This document shows positions 6,487 to 14,900 of a DNA stretch of 17,308 bases, one piece after another. A model generated the notes under the pieces. That model worked only from the letters and a program-made list of their open reading frames with translations, was not told the DNA's origin and ran no database searches. Made by a program: the position numbers and the translations under genes. The number at the start of each line of letters is the position of its first letter. The first letter of the stretch is position 1. Origin of the DNA: Candidatus Saccharimonadota bacterium. GTDB lineage: Bacteria; Patescibacteriota; Saccharimonadia; Saccharimonadales; EFPC-124. The stretch covers positions 1-17,308 of the forward strand of contig JAEHDC010000076.1 of assembly GCA_016880595.1 (NCBI GenBank), given 5' to 3'.

Positions 6487-6769
6487 CGCTACATAGAAAT
6501 TGATATTAATAATTAAACTCAATCGTTGTAGTGTCTTGCCGCATATCTACATTAGTAGAAATTGATAGTAATAATTAAACAAGAGGCTCAAATTCCAGTA
6601 TACCGTATCTACATTAGTAGAAATTGATAGTAATAATTAAACGCGATGCTACTTGCGGCCGTGGAGCTTTATCTACATTAGTAGAAATTGATAGTAATAA
6701 TTAAACACACCACCGCCGACGTCACCGTCGCCGATCTACATTAGTAGAAATTGATAGTAATAATTAAAC
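6487..6769 (-). CRISPR. type V-A CRISPR array, 5 repeats and 4 spacers
   Basis: Four identical 36-nt repeats lie at 6545-6580, 6607-6642, 6671-6706 and 6734-6769. A degenerate fifth lies at 6487-6518. Spacers are 26, 26, 28 and 27 nt. Read on the minus strand, each repeat begins GTTTAATTATTACTATC and ends AATTTCTACTAATGTAGAT. That end is the standard Cas12a crRNA handle: a UCUAC/GUAGA stem with a UAAU loop. Transcription is therefore on the minus strand, away from cas2, and the degenerate repeat is at the leader-distal end. It is the only array in the window. The handle fits Cas12a self-processing, so no tracrRNA is expected. Confidence 0.97.
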
Positions 6770-7004
6770 AGGTCTGGGCGTTGCCCGCCTCTGTAAAATG
6801 CTGTGCGAGTTAATCTCGCTGAAAAATTTCACCCCTATAGCTTAAATGTTAAGACTGAGGTTTTGTAACTTATAAATATAATCAATATCATCAAATACCT
6901 GGCATGCGTGCGCATGGGCTACGAGCCAGGCATTTAACGATCTTTAATTCTTACACAACTTCTACCAAAAATTAATTTGGTCAAATTTTTAAAGTTCTGT
7001 TTTG
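6770..7004 (-). promoter_or_regulatory. CRISPR leader between cas2 and the array
   Basis: This is 235 nt of AT-rich non-coding DNA between the end of cas2 and the first full repeat, in the position expected of the leader. On the minus strand TTGATG (6889-6894), 14 nt and TATAAG (6869-6874) are promoter-like but short-spaced. Close to the first repeat are two small hairpins, GCGAG-ATTAA-CTCGC and GGGC-AAC-GCCC, possibly used in spacer integration or as a leader RNA structure. Array transcripts may start here or read through from the cas operon. Confidence 0.6.
6896..6932 (-). other. compound stem-loop between cas2 and the leader promoter
   Basis: CCTGGC (6898-6903) pairs with GCCAGG (6925-6930). 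Nested directly inside is ATGCG-TG-CGCAT (6904-6915), with a 9-nt one-sided bulge (6916-6924). There is no T-run on either side, so a standard terminator is unlikely. It could be an mRNA 3'-end stabiliser, a processing site or a small structured RNA. Confidence 0.45.
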
Positions 7005-7286
7005 TTATTCAAATAATATCACAGAGGATTCTTCGTGTACAGCGTATCCCATGCGAATTATTTTTGCGGCGTCGGCTCTACATATCGGAATTATCATTAC
7101 CGAATCTGTTTGTTTAAAATGCGGTTTAAATCTATGCTCAATTTCTATCATGACATTATTTAAAGCTCGCGGCGAATTATTTAGCTCATAAACGCTCATT
7201 TGTAGTCTTCGACCATATTTCATTATCATTTTGCTAAATCTTGTGCGCAATTTTGTGTTGCTGATGTCGTAAGTTATAATTAGCAT
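7005..7286 (-). CDS. cas2: CRISPR-associated endoribonuclease-fold protein Cas2
   Basis: This is a 93-residue Cas2, a normal size. The ferredoxin-like fold starts with MLIITYDIS, where D7 is the conserved Asp, followed by LRTRFSKMIMKYGRRLQMSVYEL, the usual strand-helix-strand. Cas2 forms the dimeric core that holds two Cas1 dimers during spacer integration; its nuclease activity is not needed for this. The ATG at 7286 shares its A with the cas1 stop (TAATG), so translation is coupled. It is the last protein gene before the leader. Nothing in it looks damaged. Confidence 0.95.
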   Translation of the reverse strand: MLIITYDISNTKLRTRFSKMIMKYGRRLQMSVYELNNSPRALNNVMIEIEHRFKPHFKQTDSVMIIPICRADAAKIIRMGYAVHEESSVILFE

Positions 7287-8236
7287 TATCTTTTTAGCCT
7301 AAAGCTTGGCGCTGCATTATGCTGTTCCATCATTAATTTGTAGAATCCTTGAATATATAAAAATATTGCCTGACGATTTTCCATTATTTCTTTGGCATAT
7401 GTTTGGGTAATTTTACTTGTGTTTTGCCATTCTGTAAAAATTCCGTAACTTCCTTGTTTAAAGATATCTGGAGAAAATATCTTTAGATTTAACGCGCTTC
7501 GAGTACGGTTGTCTATTAAACAACGAAATGGCTCCATTAAATCGCAAACCAGGCTGCGGCGAGCAAAAAATTGCGTGTGATAAACTCCCTTGTAGGTGTC
7601 TAGGCCAAAATGCCTACAAACCGCATCCACAAAATTAAAAAGAGTGGTGTAGCCAATGTCTAGTAGAAAGTTAAGGATGTCTTCTTTTGTGCGTGGGCTG
7701 CGACGAACCCAGCCGTACGCGCCGTAGTAATCGCCAAAAAAGGCCTTGCTCGCACTTCCTTCAACGCCGAGTAGTATTTTTGCATTAAATACGCTGTTCA
7801 CATCTCCAAAATATATCTGTAGCAAACTATCGTCAGCGCCAATCCTCCTTAGCAAAGCTGCCTGATTGTAGATTTTATCCGCGATTATTTGCTTGGCGAT
7901 ATTTAGATTTTGCTCATTGCTTAGCTGATACTGCCTACTTCTTAAAACAAAGTTTGCCTGAGTTTCAAAACCAAAATATGCATATGGCGCAAGGTTATTT
8001 TTTAGCAAGCAGATGCATACGCCGTTATCGTTTAAGCCACGAATTAAATTGGTCGTTAGACTTATATCGCCAATTATCATCAGAACAAGTATGCGGCTTA
8101 AGCTACACTGCTTGACAACCTCTCCATCTTTTTCATAAACAATGTTGCCGTTTTTGATTTTAAGTTTTGAATCTTTGCCAGGCTCTACGCAAATTGTTAG
8201 TAATTGTTTACTTTCTATTTCGGGACGAGTTAACAT
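7286..8236 (-). CDS. cas1: CRISPR integrase Cas1
   Basis: This is a 316-residue Cas1 of the size usual in type V-A loci. The N-terminal beta domain (about 1-85) is followed by the catalytic alpha domain. The metal-binding set is visible: E159 in LLGVEGSASK, H220 in GVYHTQFF, and D232/E235 in CDLMEPFR. Cas1 catalyses integration of new spacers at the leader-repeat junction together with Cas2. The ATG at 8236 follows TAGGA 6 nt upstream and lies 8 nt after the cas4 stop. The compact cas4-cas1-cas2 order is standard for type V-A. The intact residues suggest that adaptation could still occur. Confidence 0.96.
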   Translation of the reverse strand: MLTRPEIESKQLLTICVEPGKDSKLKIKNGNIVYEKDGEVVKQCSLSRILVLMIIGDISLTTNLIRGLNDNGVCICLLKNNLAPYAYFGFETQANFVLRSRQYQLSNEQNLNIAKQIIADKIYNQAALLRRIGADDSLLQIYFGDVNSVFNAKILLGVEGSASKAFFGDYYGAYGWVRRSPRTKEDILNFLLDIGYTTLFNFVDAVCRHFGLDTYKGVYHTQFFARRSLVCDLMEPFRCLIDNRTRSALNLKIFSPDIFKQGSYGIFTEWQNTSKITQTYAKEIMENRQAIFLYIQGFYKLMMEQHNAAPSFRLKR

Positions 8237-8244
8237 AGATTTTC

Positions 8245-8784
8245 CTACCAGCTTAGCGGCGAATAAATATTATTATTACAATTTGCGCAATGGTGCGCCA
8301 GTAAATCTTCTTGCGTATAACTCTGCATTTGGCGAATTATAGTTTTTAATCTGTTCTTCTCGATTTCGCCAGGCACAGCAACTGGATATTTTTTATTGTC
8401 GAGCATGCTGTAAAAAGACAACACCTTTGGTCTGTAGCCCATCTCTAGTAAGCAAAAATACTGAGCATAAAGTTGCATATAATTACCTTCTTGAAGCTTA
8501 ATGATTTTAGTTTTGCGCTCAACAAGCTCACCAGTTTTGACGTTGAACGTATCAAGCTTGCCCTGAACCTGCAGTTCTTCACTATAAATACTTAAACCCT
8601 GCAAAATATCTTTACGGTGAGAATAACGCTTTTGATCAACCGCAGCGTGAGTTTCATTACCGCGAACCTGCGGCGCCTCATGGTAGCTGCTAGGCAAAAT
8701 ATCCCCAGCCGCCAGATGCATATACAGCGACCGAGGGCAAAATAAGAAATCGTTAATAGTGGAGATGGGGATTATGGGTTCCAT
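8245..8784 (-). CDS. cas4: Cas4 nuclease with altered Fe-S cysteine set
   Basis: Cas4 is a RecB-type exonuclease that trims prespacers and selects those with the right PAM. The 179 residues show the first cluster cysteine C16 (FLFCPRSLY), H46, D78 (QGKLD), E89 and K91 (VERKTKI) of the nuclease core, and C166/C169 (HHCANCN) near the C-terminus. The fourth cluster cysteine, expected in the final Y-x-P-L-C pattern, is Ser178 (YSPLSW, then stop). The cluster may be lost or use another ligand. The ATG at 8784 lies 14 nt after the upstream effector's stop. The gene is part of the single cas operon. Confidence 0.93.
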   Translation of the reverse strand: MEPIIPISTINDFLFCPRSLYMHLAAGDILPSSYHEAPQVRGNETHAAVDQKRYSHRKDILQGLSIYSEELQVQGKLDTFNVKTGELVERKTKIIKLQEGNYMQLYAQYFCLLEMGYRPKVLSFYSMLDNKKYPVAVPGEIEKNRLKTIIRQMQSYTQEDLLAHHCANCNNNIYSPLSW

Positions 8785-8798
8785 GCTTTAGGTATATG

Positions 8799-11648
8799 TC
8801 AGACTTCTTCCTGACCTTTTATGAGTTTTCCACCCCTTTTAGCAATATTAAAGGCAGCAAGTTCATCACACGTTTGTAGAAGTTTAATTTTCTGGTAGGC
8901 GTCATTATCATTTTCATGAAGATGGTCATGCCCTGTGCCGCGACCGTCAAACCCGCATGCAAGACAAGATATGGGGTCATACACATCTCTAGTAGACAAT
9001 TTGGCATTCACAACTTTCCCTGGACGAACGGACAATTTTACCCCGTCACTTTTGTTATTGAGGTCGAAGGACTCATCGATTCCTCTTTCGGTAAGCCGAG
9101 TATCACCCCATTTATAAGAAGTATTAGAGCTACCACTAAAAGACAGTCCTTCGTCAGTTCTTTCGCATCGAGTTAATGCAGTATTAACACTAAACCCACA
9201 ATTGCAGCATTCTTTTGATGTGTTTGCAGCATCTACATATAAAATACAGCCAATTTGATAGCAATTTTTTTTGCCTTTTCCTAAGCCACTTTTTAGAGCC
9301 TCAACCTGTTCTTGTTTTTTAGGGCTAGTTATTAGATTTATTTGTTCATTAGTCATAGAAGTGATGACGCCTTTGTAATCTATACTTTGCGTAAATTGGC
9401 CCTTAAGGGTGAGGCTATGTGACTGCGCATCTTTGGTTGCTAAGTAATTAAGCTTATTGATAAGCTTCTGTTCCATATTGACATAAAAGCTAACACCCTT
9501 GAGCTGGTTTTGTTGTTTAGGGGTTAAACCGCTTATCTGTTCGCCTGACAAAAAATTTATTTCTCTCGTGTCGCCGTTCTTCTTATTGAGGTTTTCAAAT
9601 ACAATATATGCATTGTACTTTTCGGCAAGTTTGCATACATGGTGAACAAAATAGGCTGAATAATTATCCTTGATACTATTAGTTGCGTGTAAAAGATATT
9701 CCTTGCGTTGAATCTTTTCTTGCTCAAAGTTACTATCAGTAACACGAACCTGCTTCTTGCCAAGCATGTATTTTGCTTGTAGCAGAAGGATGTTATACCT
9801 ACGAATATAAACATAATCTATGATGGGCGTGTTAGTCTTGGCTAAATACATTTTGCGGCTGGCTGGGTTATATTCTGGACTCTCAAGTTTAGAAATTAGC
9901 TTTTTTAAATCTTCAATATTCATTTCATCGAGACATGGAGATGACTTTGACGGGATTACCTTCTTATCTTCTGATGGCGGCAATAGCTTGTATAATTTAT
10001 CTCTGTATTCAGTGAACATCACATCGGACAACTTTTTAATTTCTGTTTTATCTGTTAATGCGTCTGTAGCTGATTTTGTAGCAATGTACACAGGCTCATC
10101 GCCTGTCAAAAATATATATGATTTTTTAGCAGAATGAGGTGTTATATCACTAAATATTGCCAAGCAGGACATATCTTGTTTTAATATTGCCCTATTGTTT
10201 TCATCTATTACTACGATATTGGCGATTGCATTCTCTCCTCTGTCTATACCAATGAAGTGCTTGGGGCTATCTGACTGACTGATCGCATTTTTAACAGAAC
10301 TATTAGTCTCTTCCCAGCTTTCAGATTTATTCGGCACAAATGCTACACGGAATTCAACATAATATCGGTCTATAGACTTACGTCTTGGAGTACTAGGCTC
10401 GGCGCCACATTTATGCTTAAAGTACTCAACTCCCTCTCCGAGCAATTGGTAGTGATTACCTATTTCATCCGTTAATACATTGTCAAGATAAGTGGTGAAT
10501 AAATTAGGCCTACCAGAGCTACGGTTAAGTTTTTTTCGATCACGTTCATCGCTAGTGAAGTCTGGGTGGATGGAATGATCCTTGTTTGCAATTTGAAACA
10601 ACTCGACAGATTTAGTCGTCTTTAGTTTTTCAAAATTAAGATGACACCAACTGATGCTATAGCTTTGCCTATTGAAGTGCCTCTCAAAATCGCGCCAGAC
10701 ATCAGCCGCATTTTTAGCCGCATCAGTATTGCCGTACTCTGTATAAGTAATTTTGGGATTGGTCGTTCCTGCAATTGTATCTACAATTTTTTGAATGTTT
10801 TCATCGAGCCAAGCTATGAGAGTCTTCGACTTTTCAAGCTCTCTAGAGTGTTCTTTTGATAAAAATAGCGGTTTAACCGTTCCATAGCGCTCAAGCTTTC
10901 TAACTCCTGACAGGTTATCAGAATCGCTCTCAAATATGATCTGAAGTAGCGATTTTAGTTTCAAACAATTATACTCCATATACTGATAGCCTGTTGATTG
11001 CGCACTTTTGAACTTTGACTTGTCGCTCAAGTTTTCCATATGATCACGATCAACAAGAGCCAGAAAATATTCAAAGTCACCATCGCAATTTTTACGACGA
11101 AATATTAGTCCGTACTTATTCATAGCTTGAAGCTTTTTAATCTCGGCGACCAGAGAATTGCGCTCCTGAGTTAATCTGCCTTTTGAATTAATATCCTCTT
11201 TCTTCGGCTTTTGGGCCGATTTTTTGATTTTGTTCGTTAAAGCCCCTAGTTCGCTCTCGATTTCATCAAGCTCATTTTTCTTTGAATTAAGAATGTCACG
11301 TTTTCTAACTGCGCGACTATTTAATCCAAAGTTGGCAATCTCTATGGCGCCGTCTTGGCGTACATTGCTAGTCAAACGAGCCAAAACGTCAACAACCTCA
11401 GGAAGTTTAAACCCACCACTTAATAACAGATATTTCTTGTCATTGTCAACTGTTTTTTTGATACCGTTCAATACCTCAAGCGCATTTGCGATAACCATAC
11501 TAAGTAACTTCAGACTGAAGTCAGCGTCCACGAGTTGAGCATTAGGTAACTTATTTACGCAATCGACATATTTAGTATAAGTATTGAAGAGAGACACCTC
11601 CTGTTCTTTAATAGTTGTATCAAATCTGGAATCGCACCCTTGTTGCAT
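8799..11648 (-). CDS. cas12a2: Cas12a2-like second type V effector, main frame
   Basis: This frame encodes 949 residues of an RNA-guided nuclease lying directly between cas12a and cas4. The split RuvC site is complete: D469 (FIGIDRGENAIA), E685 (YIVFENLNKK) and D928 (CDELAAFNIAKRG, aligning with Cas12a's DANGVYNIARKG). The Cas12a Nuc domain is absent. In its place are zinc knuckles C814/C817 and C895/C898. This layout, together with IHPDF, YYVEFRVAFVP and YVDAANTSKECCNC, resembles Cas12a2. Known members bind crRNA, are activated by target RNA and then cut nucleic acids collaterally; the related Cas12a3 attacks tRNA tails. Which of these applies is not decidable here. The ATG at 11648 lacks a ribosome site, and the missing N-terminus is in the 11555-11947 frame. 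With the shift repaired the protein has about 1049 residues, somewhat short for Cas12a2. Confidence 0.82.
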   Translation of the reverse strand: MQQGCDSRFDTTIKEQEVSLFNTYTKYVDCVNKLPNAQLVDADFSLKLLSMVIANALEVLNGIKKTVDNDKKYLLLSGGFKLPEVVDVLARLTSNVRQDGAIEIANFGLNSRAVRKRDILNSKKNELDEIESELGALTNKIKKSAQKPKKEDINSKGRLTQERNSLVAEIKKLQAMNKYGLIFRRKNCDGDFEYFLALVDRDHMENLSDKSKFKSAQSTGYQYMEYNCLKLKSLLQIIFESDSDNLSGVRKLERYGTVKPLFLSKEHSRELEKSKTLIAWLDENIQKIVDTIAGTTNPKITYTEYGNTDAAKNAADVWRDFERHFNRQSYSISWCHLNFEKLKTTKSVELFQIANKDHSIHPDFTSDERDRKKLNRSSGRPNLFTTYLDNVLTDEIGNHYQLLGEGVEYFKHKCGAEPSTPRRKSIDRYYVEFRVAFVPNKSESWEETNSSVKNAISQSDSPKHFIGIDRGENAIANIVVIDENNRAILKQDMSCLAIFSDITPHSAKKSYIFLTGDEPVYIATKSATDALTDKTEIKKLSDVMFTEYRDKLYKLLPPSEDKKVIPSKSSPCLDEMNIEDLKKLISKLESPEYNPASRKMYLAKTNTPIIDYVYIRRYNILLLQAKYMLGKKQVRVTDSNFEQEKIQRKEYLLHATNSIKDNYSAYFVHHVCKLAEKYNAYIVFENLNKKNGDTREINFLSGEQISGLTPKQQNQLKGVSFYVNMEQKLINKLNYLATKDAQSHSLTLKGQFTQSIDYKGVITSMTNEQINLITSPKKQEQVEALKSGLGKGKKNCYQIGCILYVDAANTSKECCNCGFSVNTALTRCERTDEGLSFSGSSNTSYKWGDTRLTERGIDESFDLNNKSDGVKLSVRPGKVVNAKLSTRDVYDPISCLACGFDGRGTGHDHLHENDNDAYQKIKLLQTCDELAAFNIAKRGGKLIKGQEEV

Positions 11649-11947
11649 TTAAAGAACTTCGTTTTTCCAGGAGATAAATTTATCTTTTTACATATGCTCT
11701 TATTTATCAAAGGCGGTACATGATTGATGCTATCTATTTGCTTCACGAGGTCACTAGTTAAATCGTCGACAATAGATGTTAGACAATGCAGAATTTCCTT
11801 GTGTTTTATGTTTCCGTAATCATCTCGGTATGATGCCAGATCATCCCCATAATCACCATTAATTAATTGAGACGGCACACTGTTTGCTAATGGCTTTAGC
11901 TCAAATGATAATGATTTTATTACTTCAAAGCGTTCTTTATTAATCAC
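11555..11947 (-). CDS. N-terminal fragment of the Cas12a2-like effector, -1 frame break
   Basis: This frame begins with GTG at 11947, one base after the cas12a stop, with strong upstream purines (GGAGGGGAG and GAGG). It starts like a Cas12a/Cas12a2 N-terminus: FEVIKSLSFELKPLANSV compares with Cas12a's YSISKTLRFELKPTPAT. About 100 residues are homologous-looking. The tail after CNKG is probably out-of-frame translation that ends at 11555. The main frame opens only after a TAA at 11649-11651, so the shift of one base must lie between there and roughly 11590. No classical slippery heptamer is present in the right phase. The closest is A-TTA-AAG near 11610. A one-base deletion or a sequencing error is more likely than programmed frameshifting. 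Confidence 0.75.
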   Translation of the reverse strand: MINKERFEVIKSLSFELKPLANSVPSQLINGDYGDDLASYRDDYGNIKHKEILHCLTSIVDDLTSDLVKQIDSINHVPPLINKSICKKINLSPGKTKFFKCNKGAIPDLIQLLKNRRCLSSILILNMSIA

Positions 11948-11948
11948 C

Positions 11949-14900
11949 TCACTTCTCCCCTCCTACAAACCCATCATATTCCTCACTTGACACTTTGCAA
12001 TTAAATTCTTTAGGCGTTGATGCTTTGTTTAATTTCTGTAGCAAAATTGCGCCTTTGCGGGCTATGTTGTATACGCCGTTGGCGTCGCCGTTCCATTTGT
12101 ATTTGCCATCAAGCTTTTGATTTCGGCTGTCAAAACCGTTTGGATAAACAGGAGAGATTATGGCATCTTCGCCGTCAATTTGATTTCGTAACTTGTTTGC
12201 GAGGTTGAAGCAATAGACAAAACTCTTAACAAACTTGGAGCTTAGATTTGTATTTTTTACTAATTGCAATTTTATGTCTTCATTCAGTTTAATACCAGCC
12301 TCGTTTAACGAGCAAATTAAGAGTTGCTGAGGATTGACGATCTCGGTTTCTGACTTTCCTGCGACGTTTTTGTGGAACACTGTACGCGGGACGTCCAGCG
12401 TAATACCCCACTTTTTATCTTGCTTAATATCTGTCTTTTTATTCTTACTTACACCAAGACCATTCTGCGCCTTGGCAAGTCCGCGCCAGTTAAACTCAAA
12501 TATCAGCTTATCGTCTTTAAAGTAGATTTTATCAAAGGCGTCATCAACGAATTTACTAAAATTCTTAGTTTTTACGCGATCATCAAGGCGAACGTGTTGA
12601 CGGTAGCCAGTTTTAGGGTCGATAGCAGACGTATAGCTTGGGTCAACGTAAAATACAAAGCCCATGTGATTGCTTATTTTGCCTGGCGCAACATCTGGCG
12701 GAGCAAGCTGCACGCCTTTTTGTACGCCAAAAATCTCGTCGTCATCCTTGTTTTTATCTACAACGTATTGCAGCTTTTTAAGCAAGGCTTGCTCAAACTG
12801 ATTATACGTACTGCGCTCAATTTTTGAGCGGCCCTGCTTAAAGCCAAAATTTAAATTCTCCAAGGCCACAACAGCGTTATGTTTTACCATTAGGTCAACA
12901 ACTTGTTTAACGCAATGGCCAACATAACCGTCTTTTAGATCCTTAATCCTGCGCACAGCATCCCAATCTTGGCGGTTGCTACGTCGTTCGTCCTCGCGCT
13001 TTTTAAGTTCATCAAAATAATCTTTAGGAAAGTCCCTGCCTTTACAAATAGAATGAATCTGATTCAAACTAACAGGCTTATCCAAAAGCTTACCGTTTTT
13101 ATCCACCACAGCCACGTAGGCCAGATGCTTTTCGCCACGATCAATTCCAATTACAGCGTTAACACCGTTTGTTTTAATGCGCTCAATGGCGTGCTGGTTG
13201 AAGGCAAAGTTACTAGAAAGTTTGGAATTTCTGTTAAAGGTTATTGGCACATGGAATAGAATTTTATCTTCGCTAAAGCGTCGATTTTCAATAATCTCAT
13301 GCTTAGATTTTCTTTCTTTATCTACTTTCGCTTCAATGCTTTTTGGACGGAAAAATATTTCGGCTTCACCGTTTAACTTAAAATCTCCGCCTCTAAAAGT
13401 GTTCAAAAAATATTGAGTGTGCAGATTTGCCTTGCCTCTAGCCTCTTTTAACCAATCCTTGTTACTGATCTCAAATAGATATATCTGTCCGTTCTCATTC
13501 ATTTTAGACAGCACTTGGTTGTTAATATTTACAAAATCTAGTCTATAGGCGAACCGATCAACCTCATGATAAAATTGGTCTATACTCTGGTAAGTTTTCG
13601 TGTCGCTGAATACAAACTCGTACATTGACCAACCTTCGTATTTTTTAATGGCGTCTTTGTAAAAGTCGATTAGTTTATGCATTTTGTTAATGTCAAATTT
13701 ATCGCCTTTTTTATATTCATCATTTTTATAAAGCACATCGATATCCGACGGAACGCCAAAATTTTCTCTAAAGCTCTTTGAAAAAAGGCATTTTGGCAGC
13801 ATTTTATTGGCGCCAGGCAAAAGTTTATACTCCATTTTCTGCCAGTCGTCCGCGCCTGCAGTGTATAGATCAAGATTCTCCTTTTTATCAAATGCGTTTT
13901 TGGCAGAATTGTCGATTATCGCCAAATAATATTGCTGTTTATGTCTGAGGAGCACGCCGTGTTTTTCGGGCTCTTTATTCAAATCCCAGCCGCCCAATAA
14001 AATAGAGCAATCGAAATTCAACTTCCATTTATCCAAACTATATTGCTTTTTGGTCAAATAATTACGAATTAAATCATAAACCTGCGAGAAGCGCTTGTCT
14101 TTTTCGTTGGCAAATGGCGTGTCTTCGGCGTTAAAAATCTGGTAGAATTTAGCATCCTCGTCCATGACGGCGACTGGCTGATTTTTGTAGCGCAGTTCAA
14201 AGTAACTGTACATTCTAAACAAATCATTAAAGCTATCAAGCGCCGATTTAACGCTATTCTTATTGGAAGTATCTATTTTTGGAGCTGAGTCTTTTGCAAC
14301 TTTCACATCTTTCTCGATGTCGTTGCACAGCTTATTCCAAATAAATTGCGATGGCAATAAGGCGGCGCTCTCATCACTTCTCAAAATAGAAGTTTCGGAT
14401 TGCTCCTGGACTTTATCCAAGGCTTCAAAAAAATCCTTTACAGAGATAAATTGATTGCGCAAACTTTCATCGTCATCGGTTTTGCTAGATTTATTCTTGG
14501 CCAACTCAGGCAGTTCTTCATTTATGAGCGGCCTAACATCAATGGAGATGTATTTTTGTAGCAACGTGTTAATTGCTTTTTTGCCGAGATAAACGCCCTC
14601 AGGATTTTGCAATTGTTTGGCCTGACTTACAAAATGATCTTCAATTTCTTCAATCCATTTTGGCATTTTGTCTTTTAGATTGTGAATAATTGCCTTGTAT
14701 TCAGCGTCGTCCTTAATGAATTCAAAAGGAACTTCTTTGGTTGCATCGCCTAAAATTTGTTTATACAAAACCTTAAATAGCGGCAAGTTCGCCTTTGCAT
14801 CTTTTTTCTGTTTTTGGCGTTCTTGATTGATTATGTAGTTTAGCTCGCCAATTTTAACATTATAGTTTTGAGCTATAGATTGTTGAGTTATAAACTGATT

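Noticed and set aside
6770..6800. An extra spacer beyond the last full repeat
   Set aside because: No further repeat, even a degenerate one, follows within spacer distance, so this is leader sequence.
11600..11651. Programmed -1 frameshifting with a canonical slippery site
   Set aside because: No X-XXY-YYZ heptamer in the right phase lies between the TAA at 11649-11651 and the end of the upstream frame. A-TTA-AAG allows good re-pairing only in the A site. A TTTAAAT is present but in the wrong phase and before the stop.
11555..11947. A separate 130-residue gene between the two effectors
   Set aside because: Its first 100 residues look like the missing N-terminus of the second effector and its tail overlaps the main frame, so a frame break is the simpler reading.
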